Positions 1 through 8,771 of a DNA stretch of 64,000 nucleotides are shown one piece after another (the first letter of the stretch is position 1; each line of letters opens with the position of its first letter). Both the position numbers and the translations under genes were made by a program. This DNA comes from Thermosphaera aggregans (GTDB lineage Archaea; Thermoproteota; Thermoprotei_A; Sulfolobales; Desulfurococcaceae), in NCBI RefSeq assembly GCF_014962245.1, contig NZ_CP063144.1, positions 176,582 through 240,581 on the forward strand. The letters are read 5' to 3'. The notes under the pieces are model-generated. The model was given only the letters and a program-made list of their open reading frames with translations. It was not told the DNA's origin and did not search any database.

Positions 1-285
1 GGTGTCAAGTTCCCGAAGGTAGTGATAAAGGGGGATAGGGTTTCCGAGATACTTGTTTCCGAGGTCCCCTTGTTCGACCCCGAGGAGTTCAAGGATTTCC
101 TGCTCCACGAGATGAAGATTGCTGAGCACCTGGTAAGGGTGATCCCGGAGGCCAGGATAGTGGAGGTTCAGGGAAGATACAGGGTTAGCGAGAAGGGTGT
201 TGAAGGAGTTGGACCAATGGCTGAAACACTGTATAGTCTCTGGAAGAAGTATACTGCTGTTAAAGAAAAGGCTGTAAAGGGATAG
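1..285 (+). CDS. C-terminal part of an unrecognised protein (5' end outside window)
   Basis: The reading frame is open from the first base, so this is the tail of a gene that begins upstream of the window. About 94 residues are visible. They are rich in Lys, Glu and Val, with helix-like stretches (for example FKDFLLHEMKIAEHL) and no membrane segment or cysteine motif. I do not recognise the family. The stop lies 5 bases before the TTG start of tgtA, so the two are probably cotranscribed and a role in tRNA or RNA metabolism is possible, but that is inference from position only. Confidence 0.7.
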   Translation, partial: GVKFPKVVIKGDRVSEILVSEVPLFDPEEFKDFLLHEMKIAEHLVRVIPEARIVEVQGRYRVSEKGVEGVGPMAETLYSLWKKYTAVKEKAVKG

Positions 286-290
286 GCGAT

Positions 291-1337
291 TTGTACTTTG
301 AGCCTAGAGAGTACGAGCTCGCGGGGAGGATAGGTAAGCTTAGGACAAGGCATGGAGTGATTGAAACCCCTTTTTTATTCCCTGTTGTAGACCCGGTTAG
401 GCAGGCTCCTGGCTTAAACGTTCTGCATGAAATAGGCTACGACGGGTTCATCACGAACGCCTACCTTTTCTACAAGAGAAACAATGGAGCTGTAAGAAGC
501 ATTCACCAAGCCTTGAACTGGAGCAAGCCCATAATGACTGACTCAGGCGGATACCAGGTCCTCGTGTACGGCGATGTCGAGGTAGATAATAAAACCATTG
601 TCGAGTACGAGAAGAACATAGGGGTTGACATAGGGGTTATACTAGATGTTCCAACAGGTAGCAAGATGACGTGGGAGGAGGCTCTTAAAGCCGTTCGCGA
701 AACCTATAGGAGGGCTGCTGAAGCCTTGCCCCTCATAATGGATTCAGACCAGGTATGGGTCCTCCCGATCCAGGGGTCGCCCTACAAGGATCTCCTGGTG
801 AGATCCTCGATCCAGGCGTGGAGGCTTCCCTACCAGATGTACGCTATAGGCTCGCCGACGCTGCTGCTGGAGAAGTATGAGTACAGGGTTATAGTCGAGC
901 TCACAGCACTGGCTAAGCTACACCTCCCTCCTGACAGGCCCCTGCACGTCTTCGGCGTGGGGCACCCGATGATCATACCGTTCCTCGTAGCCGTGGGGGC
1001 AGACTTCTTCGACTCCGCGAGCTACATACTCTACGCAAGGGATGGAAGATACATGACGGAGACGGGGACGAAGAACATAAGTGATCTAACCTACCTCCCG
1101 TGCAACTGCCCTGTTTGCAGCCGGTACAGTGCTGAGGAGTTGAAGGAGCTGGGTAGCAGGGAGAGGGAGGAGCTTCTGGCAACCCATAACCTGCATGTCT
1201 TAATGAAGGAGTTGAGGAATGTTAAGCAGCATAAAAGGGAGGGCCGTTTATGGGAGCTTCTCGAGTACAGGAGTAAATCCCACCCGAGCTTGAGGAGAGC
1301 CTTCCACGTGGTTAGGAAGTACCGTGATATACTGTAG
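291..1337 (+). CDS. tgtA: Archaeosine tRNA-guanine(15) ribosyltransferase, catalytic part only
   Basis: The enzyme exchanges guanine at position 15 of archaeal tRNA for preQ0, the first committed step of archaeosine formation. The 348 residues show the TGT catalytic barrel: MTDSGGYQVL near residue 82, ILDVPTGS (nucleophile Asp region) near residue 118, and a zinc site CNCPVC followed by THNLH near residues 270-300. Euryarchaeal enzymes are much longer and carry C-terminal C1, C2 and PUA domains; these are absent here, so the protein is a minimal form. A separate PUA protein lies 1.2 kb away on the other strand. The start is TTG. Confidence 0.9.
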   Translation: MYFEPREYELAGRIGKLRTRHGVIETPFLFPVVDPVRQAPGLNVLHEIGYDGFITNAYLFYKRNNGAVRSIHQALNWSKPIMTDSGGYQVLVYGDVEVDNKTIVEYEKNIGVDIGVILDVPTGSKMTWEEALKAVRETYRRAAEALPLIMDSDQVWVLPIQGSPYKDLLVRSSIQAWRLPYQMYAIGSPTLLLEKYEYRVIVELTALAKLHLPPDRPLHVFGVGHPMIIPFLVAVGADFFDSASYILYARDGRYMTETGTKNISDLTYLPCNCPVCSRYSAEELKELGSREREELLATHNLHVLMKELRNVKQHKREGRLWELLEYRSKSHPSLRRAFHVVRKYRDIL

Positions 1338-1376
1338 AAGTATAATCCTCGTTCAAAGCCTGATGGTAGAGCATTG

Positions 1377-1859
1377 ATGATTATTGACAGGGACTCGCTT
1401 GAAAACCCCAGGCTGGCTCACGCTAGGAGGAGGAGCCTCCAGGTTCTAGAGAACCGGGTGAGAGGGAAGAGGGTTATCCTGATCCCGGCTCACTCCAAAC
1501 CCTTCAACCACCAGCCAGAGTACTTGAAGCTAACGGTGGGCCAGGCTGGAGTGGGGGAGGGGTTTGAAGTCTTGTTCATACACCCAGCCCTGGGAGTGTT
1601 CCATCCCTCGCTATCCCCGACGTACCCGTTCTACCAGCATGAGGGCGGGATAACCAGGGATGTTTTAAACCACAAGCACCTTGCAAGGCTCATGGATAAG
1701 CTGGTAGAGAAGGCTGGGGCCCGTGATTTAATAGTCCTGGAGTCCTCGTGGATGAGCAGGGAGCTGTTTGAAAGGATAAGGAAGTATTCAAGACATGGGG
1801 ATAAAATCCTTATATATAGCTTAGGCGAGATTTCTTCTCTGCTAGCTCGCTCTCCATAG
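1377..1859 (+). CDS. Possible DUF5591-like (archaeosine-linked) protein
   Basis: A 160-residue soluble protein starting at ATG 1377, three bases after a possible TTG. Visible stretches include VILIPAHSKPFNHQPEYLKL and HPALGVFHPSLSPTYPFYQH. They remind me of the DUF5591 domain that accompanies TGT/ArcS proteins, with its histidine- and proline-rich 'Y..YP..QHE' segment. It lies 39 bases after tgtA on the same strand, which supports a role in archaeosine metabolism or tRNA binding. The family assignment is from memory and tentative. Its last 50 bases overlap the end of the convergent PAC2 gene. Confidence 0.5.
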   Translation: MIIDRDSLENPRLAHARRRSLQVLENRVRGKRVILIPAHSKPFNHQPEYLKLTVGQAGVGEGFEVLFIHPALGVFHPSLSPTYPFYQHEGGITRDVLNHKHLARLMDKLVEKAGARDLIVLESSWMSRELFERIRKYSRHGDKILIYSLGEISSLLARSP

Positions 1860-2553
1860 CTTTCTCAATCTTCTCCCTCTCCATCTCTATAGCGTCAATA
1901 ATCTTGGCTTCTTCAAGCAGTGATGAAGTATCTATCTTAGTGTTCAGCAACTCCCCAACGATCTCGACAGCTACAGCACTGGCCCGCGGATCCGGCTTGT
2001 AGAGGTCTGTGTAAGCCAGGACTACTACCCCGTTTAAACCGTATGCTTCAACAAACATCATTGTCAAGGCTAACGGGCCTATTACATGCCTGTTCTTGAG
2101 GATTGGGGCGTTCAAGCTGATCCTGGTTCTCCCTATCGGTATCCACCTGTACTTCTCATCCTCGCTCTCCTTTAAACTAGGGTCTAACCCGCCGACCAGA
2201 ACCGCCTCATCAACCTTGAAAGCCTTCATCAAGGATGCTGCGAACTCTGCGTAATCCGTTCTCTCATGTATGTGTGGAACCGCGTTGTTCAACAACACTA
2301 GTACTTTACGCCCGGACACCTCGCCCGCGTAGAGCTCGAACGGGTAGAGAAGCCCGCCATCCCCGTACAGGGTTACCTCGGGCATGTGCTTCGTCCTGAT
2401 CAACCCTATCTTCTCAAGCTTCAGCTCCCTAACCAGGTGGCGGGTTGTCAAATATCCTACCATCCCGAAACCCTGGTAACCTGTTATGAACAGCGCGTTC
2501 TCGAAGAGTGATTTGTCAAGGCTTTTCAAAGGTATTATCTTAATGCTCCCCAT
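1810..2553 (-). CDS. PAC2-family protein (proteasome-assembly-chaperone-like)
   Basis: A 247-residue soluble protein from ATG 2553; a start 15 bases upstream is open but less likely. The N-terminal ITGYQGFGMVGYLTTRHLV and VGGLDPSL segments fit the PAC2 fold (archaeal PbaA/PbaB-like), related to eukaryotic proteasome assembly chaperones. The C-terminal 40 residues are a charged helix (EMEREKIEKAMESELAEKK). It overlaps the upstream PUA gene by 14 bases and the PAN gene follows in the same orientation farther upstream, so a proteasome-related role is plausible. It ends inside the convergent + strand gene. Confidence 0.8.
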   Translation of the reverse strand: MGSIKIIPLKSLDKSLFENALFITGYQGFGMVGYLTTRHLVRELKLEKIGLIRTKHMPEVTLYGDGGLLYPFELYAGEVSGRKVLVLLNNAVPHIHERTDYAEFAASLMKAFKVDEAVLVGGLDPSLKESEDEKYRWIPIGRTRISLNAPILKNRHVIGPLALTMMFVEAYGLNGVVVLAYTDLYKPDPRASAVAVEIVGELLNTKIDTSSLLEEAKIIDAIEMEREKIEKAMESELAEKKSRLSYI

Positions 2554-3031
2554 GCTTACCTCCCACATACTCTCTTATCCTTATTGCTTCACCCCGTTTA
2601 TAATATACTATTTCCCAGCCCGGGAGCATGGCTCTCCCCACAGCGATCACCTCATCCCCATCCATGACTAAAACCTCATCCTCCGGCCTCATCCCCGGGT
2701 CAGCCATTAACACGTGCTTGCTGAAGAGATTCCCGCCTTCACGTATGAAAACGCTGTACTCCGGCTTAACGTAAACCCGGTGATAGGGGTGGGGGAGGAG
2801 CTGGTTAAGCCTCCGCCCTGCCTCCAGGTGGAGGATGAACCTGTAGTCCTGTGCTCTCAGGGACAGGTATTTCTCCCCGTTAACAAGTATCATTCTCAGC
2901 TTGTAGGTTCTAGGGCTTAGGATGAAAACAGAGTCATCGGGGATGAAATCCTCCCCTCTAACGTTAAACTGGTACTCGGCTATCCTCCGCGCTTCATCCA
3001 GCTCCTCCTTTAAAGGCTTCCTCGTTATCAA
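2540..3031 (-). CDS. PUA-domain RNA-binding protein
   Basis: 163 residues. The C-terminal 80 residues form a PUA domain (VYVKPEYSVFIREGGNLFSKHVLMADPGMRPEDEV, then AVGRAMLPGWEI), the fold that reads tRNA or rRNA stems. The N-terminal half resembles the domain that precedes PUA in archaeal TGT/ArcS proteins. Because TgtA in this window lacks its PUA region, this protein is a candidate for the detached tRNA-binding half. It overlaps the downstream PAC2 gene and lies 23 bases from the PAN stop codon, giving a PAN-PUA-PAC2 run on the minus strand. Confidence 0.75.
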   Translation of the reverse strand: MITRKPLKEELDEARRIAEYQFNVRGEDFIPDDSVFILSPRTYKLRMILVNGEKYLSLRAQDYRFILHLEAGRRLNQLLPHPYHRVYVKPEYSVFIREGGNLFSKHVLMADPGMRPEDEVLVMDGDEVIAVGRAMLPGWEIVYYKRGEAIRIREYVGGKHGEH

Positions 3032-3054
3032 CCCTGAATCCTCGGCTTGAAAGC

Positions 3055-4269
3055 TTATTGATACACATACTTCACGTACTCCCCTTTATCTTTTACCTCT
3101 AGGGAGAACTCGTCAACTCTCCTATACTGCTTCTTACTCTTAACCTTCTCAACAGCTTTCAGGAAATCGCTCATGGAGACCACCCTCCTGTTCTCCCTGA
3201 TAGCGTTGTACCCGGCCTCCGTGACAACGGCTTTGAGCTCGGCGCCGGAGAAGCCCTGGGTCATCTTGGCGATTGCTTTCAAGTCGACACTGCTGTCCAG
3301 CTTCATCCTGCGGGTGTGAATCCTCAGTATCTCAACCCTGCCGTCCAGGTCTGGGAGCGGTACTTCGATAAGCCTGTCAAGCCTTCCAGGCCTCAGGATG
3401 GCCGGGTCGAGGATGTCTATCCTGTTCGTCGCCGCGATAACCTTGATCCTGTCGAGGGGTTTGAAACCATCCAGCTCTGCGAGGAGCTGCATGAGTGTTC
3501 TCTGCACCTCTCTCTCACCGCTCGTCCCAATATCTATTCTCTTAGCCGCGATAGCGTCTACCTCGTCGATGAATATTATGGCAGGAGCCTTCCTGCGTGC
3601 GTAAGCGAAGAGCTCCCTGACTATCCTGGCTCCCTCACCTATGAACTTCTGAACCAGCTCACTCCCCACTATGCTTATGAACGTTGCGCCAGCTTCTGAG
3701 GCAACTGCCTTGGCGAGCATTGTCTTCCCGCAGCCTGGTGGGCCGTATAGTAGCACGCCTTTCGGAGGCTCGATGCCAACCTCCTGGAAGAGCTCAGGGT
3801 TCTTCAAAGGCAGCTCAACAACCTCCCGTAGCTCCCTTATCTGCTCGCTTAAACCACCTATATCATCGTACTTCACGCTAGGCTTTTCTATAACCTCCAT
3901 AGACTGGACGAGGGCGTCAACATACTCTGGGAGAACATCCACTATTGTAGAACCCCTCTGGTTTAAAGCTACCCTTGCCCCGGGGACTATTCTAGACTTG
4001 TCAACGTTGTCTGAAACCGTGACTACAAGGGTTGGCCCTGTGCTACTTTTAACAAGAACCTTCCCATCCTGGAGCACGTTCTCGACTACAGCCTCGATCA
4101 AGGGTGAGGCGAGGAGCTTGTCGAGCTCGCTCCTGTAGTAGTTAAGCTTCAACAGAAGGTTCTTCCGCTCATTCTCCAGCGTTTTAACCTTGTTTTCAAG
4201 ATACCTGACGTAATCCTCCTCGTTAACGACAACGTCAAGCCGATCCAGGTTTTCAATCTCACTACTCAT
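3055..4269 (-). CDS. pan: Proteasome-activating nucleotidase (PAN), AAA ATPase
   Basis: A hexameric ATPase that unfolds substrates and opens the 20S proteasome gate. The 404 residues from ATG 4269 show an N-terminal coiled coil (about 16-55), an OB domain (about 60-115), Walker A GPPGCGKT (176-183), Walker B IIFIDE (231-236) and the second region of homology. The last three residues are VYQ, a hydrophobic-Tyr-X tail that docks into the alpha ring. A longer open frame reaches 4446, but those extra residues are low-quality sequence running through the divergent mbf1 promoter, so the start at 4269 is preferred. A TATA-like element lies at about 4296-4305. Confidence 0.95.
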   Translation of the reverse strand: MSSEIENLDRLDVVVNEEDYVRYLENKVKTLENERKNLLLKLNYYRSELDKLLASPLIEAVVENVLQDGKVLVKSSTGPTLVVTVSDNVDKSRIVPGARVALNQRGSTIVDVLPEYVDALVQSMEVIEKPSVKYDDIGGLSEQIRELREVVELPLKNPELFQEVGIEPPKGVLLYGPPGCGKTMLAKAVASEAGATFISIVGSELVQKFIGEGARIVRELFAYARRKAPAIIFIDEVDAIAAKRIDIGTSGEREVQRTLMQLLAELDGFKPLDRIKVIAATNRIDILDPAILRPGRLDRLIEVPLPDLDGRVEILRIHTRRMKLDSSVDLKAIAKMTQGFSGAELKAVVTEAGYNAIRENRRVVSMSDFLKAVEKVKSKKQYRRVDEFSLEVKDKGEYVKYVYQ

Positions 4270-4349
4270 AACGAAACCCGGTTTTATTATCCCATTATAA
4301 AACCCATTTAAACCATAGGTAGATATTGAAGCAGGGGTGTGGCGGGAAA

Positions 4350-4859
4350 ATGCCATGCTACTGTGAAATATGTGGTAGAGAGGTAGAGGACAGCAGGGAT
4401 TGTAGAAAGATCGTGGTAGAGGGGAGTGTTTTAATAGCATGCCCACAGTGCTACAACAGGCTTGTAACCCAGGGAAAGGCTAGGCCTTACATTGAGGAGA
4501 AGAAGAAAACACCACAGCCGAAGCCTGCGGCAACCCCGCCGAGGCCTAAAGCGGTCAGGGAGGAGTACGAGGTTGTCGAGGACTATGCTAAAAGGGTTAG
4601 GGAGGCTAGGGAGAGGCTTGGGTGGACGCAACAGGTACTGGCTCAGAAGGTTAAGGAGAGCGAGAACATTATCAAGAGGATTGAGGCTGGGAGGCTGAAG
4701 CCCGGGATAGACCTGGCTAGGAGGCTTGAGAAGGTTCTCGGGATAAAGCTCCTGGAGCCTATTGTAGACGAGTCTGCGCCGGCGTCAGGCAGGGGCGAGG
4801 ACTACATAACCATTGGAGACCTCGTCAAGCTTAACAAGGAGGATAAGGGTGGTTCCTAA
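4350..4859 (+). CDS. mbf1: Multiprotein bridging factor 1-like transcription factor
   Basis: 169 residues from ATG 4350, preceded by a GGGGTG ribosome site. An N-terminal zinc ribbon ([10 protein letters not shown] ... CPQCYNRL) is joined by a Pro/Lys linker (about 55-75) to a Cro/C1-type helix-turn-helix ([31 protein letters not shown]). Archaeal MBF1 has this architecture and binds the small ribosomal subunit; its transcription role is less clear. It is divergent from pan across an 80-base promoter region and ends 3 bases before hflX, so mbf1-hflX-trm56 form an operon. Confidence 0.92.
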   Translation: MPCYCEICGREVEDSRDCRKIVVEGSVLIACPQCYNRLVTQGKARPYIEEKKKTPQPKPAATPPRPKAVREEYEVVEDYAKRVREARERLGWTQQVLAQKVKESENIIKRIEAGRLKPGIDLARRLEKVLGIKLLEPIVDESAPASGRGEDYITIGDLVKLNKEDKGGS

Positions 4860-4862
4860 GGG

Positions 4863-5930
4863 TTGATCGTTGAGGTAGCGGTTCCGAAGAAGTATGTTGA
4901 ATACCTTGATGAAGAGCTCAGCCTCGTGAGAACTGTTTACCCCGTGATCGAGGATGTTTTCGTTGTTAAGAAGCCGAGCAGGAAAACATACGTCTCGGCG
5001 CCAGTGCTCGACGAGTTGAGGAAGAAGAGGTTTGACAAGCTCGTTGTAATGGACTCGCTGAAGCCGACGCAGATAATAAACCTTGTCAGGGAGCTGAGGA
5101 AGGATGTTGTAGACCGGTCAATGCTCATCCTCGAGATCTTTGCAAACCATGCTGGAAGCCTCGAGGCTAAGCTCCAGATAGAGCTGGCACAGCTGAGGCG
5201 CAACCTCCCGCTGATCAAGGAGGCTATAAGGTATGCTAAGATAGGGGAGATGCACGGTTTCCTCGGGGCTGGAGAGTACGGGTTTGAAAAATACTACTTC
5301 ATGCTGAAGAGGAGGGAGAACAAGGTTAGAAGGGAGATTGAACGGGTTAGGAGGACGAGGTCGCTGAGAAGGGAGAGGAGGGAGAGGCTGGGATACCCTC
5401 ACGTAGCAATCATAGGCTATACGTGCGCGGGGAAGACAACCCTTTTCAACAGGCTGACAAGGCTCAGCAAGCCCGTGGGCCCCGAGCCCTTCACAACCCT
5501 CACCCCGAAGTCGTACAAGGTGAGGTTTAACAGCCTTGAAGCCGTGGTGACAGATACTGTTGGCTTCATAAGGGATCTGCCGCCGGAGGTTGTTGAAGCA
5601 TTCTACGCTACTCTCGAAGAGGTTGCCGAGTCCGACCTAATCCTCAACGTCCTAGACTCCTCGAAGCCGTTGGAGAGGATTATGGGGGAGGTTGAAACCT
5701 CCATGAGCATTCTCAGCAAAATAGGGTGTAAGGGTAAGCCTTTAATCCATGTTTTAAACAAGATAGACCTGGTCAGCAGTGAAAGGTTGAACGGGATCAT
5801 GGAGGGTTTGACGAGGGTTTTAAACAATGACCAGGATAGCTTACTGCCTATTTCAGCGGAGAAGGACATCAACATTGATAAGCTGATAATGCTTGTTGAG
5901 GCAACGCTGAGGAAGGTGTTGAGGAAGTGA
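4863..5930 (+). CDS. hflX: Ribosome-associated GTPase HflX
   Basis: 355 residues, TTG start. Residues 1-115 form the HflX N-terminal domain, 116-178 a basic helical linker (RREIERVRRTRSLRRERRER), and 180 onward the GTPase: G1 GYTCAGKT (185-192), G3 DTVGF (231-235), G4 NKID (about 299). HflX binds the 50S subunit and in bacteria rescues or splits stalled ribosomes; archaeal members also bind the large subunit. The gene starts 3 bases after mbf1 and overlaps trm56 by 4 bases (GTGA), a sign of translational coupling. Confidence 0.93.
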   Translation: MIVEVAVPKKYVEYLDEELSLVRTVYPVIEDVFVVKKPSRKTYVSAPVLDELRKKRFDKLVVMDSLKPTQIINLVRELRKDVVDRSMLILEIFANHAGSLEAKLQIELAQLRRNLPLIKEAIRYAKIGEMHGFLGAGEYGFEKYYFMLKRRENKVRREIERVRRTRSLRRERRERLGYPHVAIIGYTCAGKTTLFNRLTRLSKPVGPEPFTTLTPKSYKVRFNSLEAVVTDTVGFIRDLPPEVVEAFYATLEEVAESDLILNVLDSSKPLERIMGEVETSMSILSKIGCKGKPLIHVLNKIDLVSSERLNGIMEGLTRVLNNDQDSLLPISAEKDINIDKLIMLVEATLRKVLRK

Positions 5931-6493
5931 GCCCTGCGAAAATCTATGTTTTAAGATACGGGCACAGGCCTCAAAGGGATAAAAGGGTTACAACCCACGC
6001 CCTGCTGGTTGCAAGAGCTTTCGGAGCGAACGGCTTCATACTCGGGGATGTCGTGGACGAGAAGATTAAGGAGGCGTTCGAGAAGACCGTTAAGATCTGG
6101 GGAGGGCGCCTCCACTTTGAAATGGGGGTTGACTCCTTCAAGTACGCGCAGGAGTGGAGGAGGCACGGCTTCATTGTTCACTTGACAATGTATGGTTTAC
6201 CGGTTGACAGCGTTATCGACGAGATAAGGGGGAGGGGTAGCGACATGCTTATTGTGATAGGTGCTTCCAAGGTTCCAAGATTCTTCTACGAGGTAGCGGA
6301 CTACAATGTAGCGGTGGGCAACCAGCCCCACTCCGAGATAGCTGCGCTCGCCATATTCCTCGACAGGTACTACCAGGGGAGGGAGCTGTACTTCGAGCAT
6401 GAGGGAGGGAGGTTGAGGATTATTCCCCATGAACGGGGGAAGAAGGTTGTTCCCAAGCATTCCTTCTCACCCCTGGACGCGGAGACCCGTTAA
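5927..6493 (+). CDS. trm56: tRNA (cytidine-56-2'-O)-methyltransferase
   Basis: 188 residues matching archaeal Trm56 of the SPOUT class, which methylates C56 in the T-loop of tRNA. The diagnostic start VLRYGHRPQRDKRVTTH and the C-terminal VGNQPHSEIAALAIFLDRY (knot, SAM-binding region) are both present. The GTG start overlaps the hflX stop by 4 bases. The final 27 bases overlap the convergent surface-protein gene at 6467. Most archaea use this protein for C56 modification; Pyrobaculum species lack it and use a guide RNA. Confidence 0.93.
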   Translation: MSPAKIYVLRYGHRPQRDKRVTTHALLVARAFGANGFILGDVVDEKIKEAFEKTVKIWGGRLHFEMGVDSFKYAQEWRRHGFIVHLTMYGLPVDSVIDEIRGRGSDMLIVIGASKVPRFFYEVADYNVAVGNQPHSEIAALAIFLDRYYQGRELYFEHEGGRLRIIPHERGKKVVPKHSFSPLDAETR

Positions 6494-7681
6494 CTCCACC
6501 TGAACCATAGTGCTCGCCACAACTGTCGAGACTAATTCAACCCCGTAGACAACGAGCGCTTCCTTCAATCCAAGCCCTGAAAGGCTTACTGTCAGGTTGA
6601 AAACTCCCTGAACCTGTAGAACACCCTGCGGGGGAGCTTCGACCACCATTCTGCCAATCCATGGGTGGGGCCCCGTGGACCCTATGCTTGAAGAATCTAT
6701 GAGGACCGGTTGCATGATGTTGACGCGTGGGTCGTAAACATAGGCTGTTACAAAAATCCTGGAGCTCTTGGTAGCGTTGATTATTGAAGCATTAACTGTG
6801 AAAGAAGCCTCGAGGTCGTCGTAGACCAGCGCAGCCCTGAACACCTGCACGTAGGTGTGGCCGCCTTGAAGCCCAAGGTACGGTGAAAGGGAGGACAGGT
6901 TCAGCTTGAGGATGCCGTTTTCATAGATGAGGCCGCGCGCTGGATCTGTTAAAACCCCGTTGTAGGTTATGAAGGAGTAGTAAGGCTTGCTCGGCAACTC
7001 CCCGTAGGTTAGCCAGCCGTAGTTCTGAACCATGCTCACAGTGCAGAGGTACGGGGTTGGAATGGTCTGGTAGCATTGAACAGGCCCCTTCTCAATCAAT
7101 GTTTTAAAATCCGGCCCTGTGTTAGTGTAGTTGACTATTCCAAGCCCAACCTTGTACCCAGCCCAGTCCAGGTTTAAAACAAGCTGGGTCCTCGATGCGC
7201 TGTTTAAATAGCTGACCAGCTCCTCATCTATAACCGTCCTCCCCACGATCTCAGGGGGCGCGGTCTGCAGCCAAGGGTCTCTCCAAGGTGAGTAGTAGAG
7301 GAGTACTCCCCCGGATAAGACCACGCCGGTTTTAAACGGGATACCAGTGTAGTTCAGCGGGAAGAGGAGTTCACCGCTCACGGTTTCCGAAACCTTCGCC
7401 AACGACCTATAGCCCTCGTACTCTTTAAACACTGCCTCGATGAGAACCGGCTGGACTGTTTTAACTATGAGGTAGAGCTCACCGTTGAGGACTCTGAGGC
7501 TGAGCAGGGGCGGGTTTGTAATGCTCGTTAAAGACTCCACAGTGCTTTTCTGAACACTCCTCCACGACTCAATACTCTGCGTGTAGGAGTATGCGAGCTG
7601 TGAAACCATCATAACAGTTATAACGAGGACCAGGTAGCCGCCCACTATTGTGCTGACAGATTTCAAGCAGACCCCTTTCAC
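6467..7681 (-). CDS. Membrane-anchored surface protein with pilin-like N-terminus
   Basis: 404 residues with one N-terminal hydrophobic segment (about 8-31, STIVGGYLVLVITVMMVSQL) followed by a polar, aromatic-rich ectodomain with several N-x-S/T sequons. The Lys-Ser-Val-Ser-Thr-Ile-Val-Gly-Gly start of the hydrophobic segment is reminiscent of archaeal type IV pilin and flagellin signal peptides, but a clean class III cleavage site is not obvious, so a simple signal anchor is equally possible. I do not recognise a named family for the ectodomain. It is divergent from the membrane protein at 7750; together with 8772-11861 it forms an envelope cluster. Confidence 0.75.
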   Translation of the reverse strand: MKGVCLKSVSTIVGGYLVLVITVMMVSQLAYSYTQSIESWRSVQKSTVESLTSITNPPLLSLRVLNGELYLIVKTVQPVLIEAVFKEYEGYRSLAKVSETVSGELLFPLNYTGIPFKTGVVLSGGVLLYYSPWRDPWLQTAPPEIVGRTVIDEELVSYLNSASRTQLVLNLDWAGYKVGLGIVNYTNTGPDFKTLIEKGPVQCYQTIPTPYLCTVSMVQNYGWLTYGELPSKPYYSFITYNGVLTDPARGLIYENGILKLNLSSLSPYLGLQGGHTYVQVFRAALVYDDLEASFTVNASIINATKSSRIFVTAYVYDPRVNIMQPVLIDSSSIGSTGPHPWIGRMVVEAPPQGVLQVQGVFNLTVSLSGLGLKEALVVYGVELVSTVVASTMVQVELTGLRVQG

Positions 7682-7749
7682 GACAGAGTCTTTTTCAAGG
7701 AGTGTGTTTCGCGAAACTATTATATCCCAGGCCTCCTTATAATTTATTG

Positions 7750-8748
7750 ATGCGTATGGGCAGTATCACTATAACCATTAGCGTTGACAAGCTGGCTGTT
7801 CTAGCCTCCATAGCGATCGTGATCGCTCTTTCAGCATGGATTCTCACAGTAGATTACGGCGCATCCTACACCTGGATACTTCCGCTGGATACTGCTCAAT
7901 CAATAACAGGCCACTGGAAGACGAGCACTGCCATAGGGGTCTACGACCTAGGGTTTGAACGAGCCAACTACTCCAACACTGTGATAGTTAACGGGGTGTT
8001 CACCCAGGTGTTCGTGGACAGGGTTGACACGGGCTACGCGATAATCGTTGCTAAAGGCTTCAACCCTTACGTAGTGCTCATCACTACCGCAGTGCTGGTT
8101 AACATTTTCTTAGCAGCGGCTAGGAGGCTTAGAGGGGTGCGTTACAGCGGCTTCCCGCTGGACATGGTCTTCCTAGCACTGCTTGCATCGGCAACACTCC
8201 TCTCCCTGGCCCCGTACATCAGCGAGGGCTACACGCTCGGCTACGGTGTTCACGAGTACCCGGTTAAAGAGTATTTCTTCAAGGACCTCCCTTACAACCA
8301 GCTCTCATCCAACACTAGCCTGCAGCTAGGCTTCTACAGGTTTGCCTATAACATAACCGTCACCAATGTCCCCGGCGGAAGCCTTGTCAGAATATGGTTT
8401 ACACCAGGCAACGACACTGTCCTGCTCCCAACCCTCATCTACGTTGAAGAGGAGGGAACGGGGAATGCTACGAGACTGCTGGTCTCGAACAATAACGAGG
8501 TTTTCACAGCCTTCTACGTCTCCGGCGGTAGAGAAGGCGCTACGGGCGTGCTGAAAATACTTGTCTTCTCCGAGAAGCAGTTGAGCTCCTCGGCAATAGG
8601 CTACTACGTGCTCAGCTTTTACAACGGCAAGAATAATCCAAGCATCACGGGCTTCGCTCTACCAGTGGTCTTCACACTAGTGCTAACAGTGTTCAACCTT
8701 CCCCAGCCGAGAATCTGGGCAAGGGCTAAGACTGCGAGGAATGTTTGA
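7750..8748 (+). CDS. Polytopic membrane protein of unknown function
   Basis: 332 residues starting at ATG 7750; the open frame runs 48 bases farther upstream, but ATG 7750 (or ATG 7756) sits directly before the first helix. Four transmembrane segments are visible: about 13-33, 111-129, 140-160 and 305-322. Two extracytoplasmic loops (about 34-110 and 165-300) contain sequons such as NYS, NTS, NIT and NAT. No catalytic motif is recognised. Position between two surface-protein genes suggests an envelope role, perhaps anchoring or assembly of the S-layer. Confidence 0.7.
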   Translation: MRMGSITITISVDKLAVLASIAIVIALSAWILTVDYGASYTWILPLDTAQSITGHWKTSTAIGVYDLGFERANYSNTVIVNGVFTQVFVDRVDTGYAIIVAKGFNPYVVLITTAVLVNIFLAAARRLRGVRYSGFPLDMVFLALLASATLLSLAPYISEGYTLGYGVHEYPVKEYFFKDLPYNQLSSNTSLQLGFYRFAYNITVTNVPGGSLVRIWFTPGNDTVLLPTLIYVEEEGTGNATRLLVSNNNEVFTAFYVSGGREGATGVLKILVFSEKQLSSSAIGYYVLSFYNGKNNPSITGFALPVVFTLVLTVFNLPQPRIWARAKTARNV

Positions 8749-8771
8749 GTTTGGGTAAAAAAGATTTTTCA

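Noticed and set aside
3316-4138. Several + strand open frames opposite pan
   Set aside because: They run antisense through the strongly conserved PAN gene and have skewed, serine/proline-rich composition typical of shadow frames.
4270-4446. N-terminal extension of PAN to 4446
   Set aside because: It would cover the mbf1 start and promoter and reads as non-conserved low-quality residues; ATG 4269 gives the normal family length.
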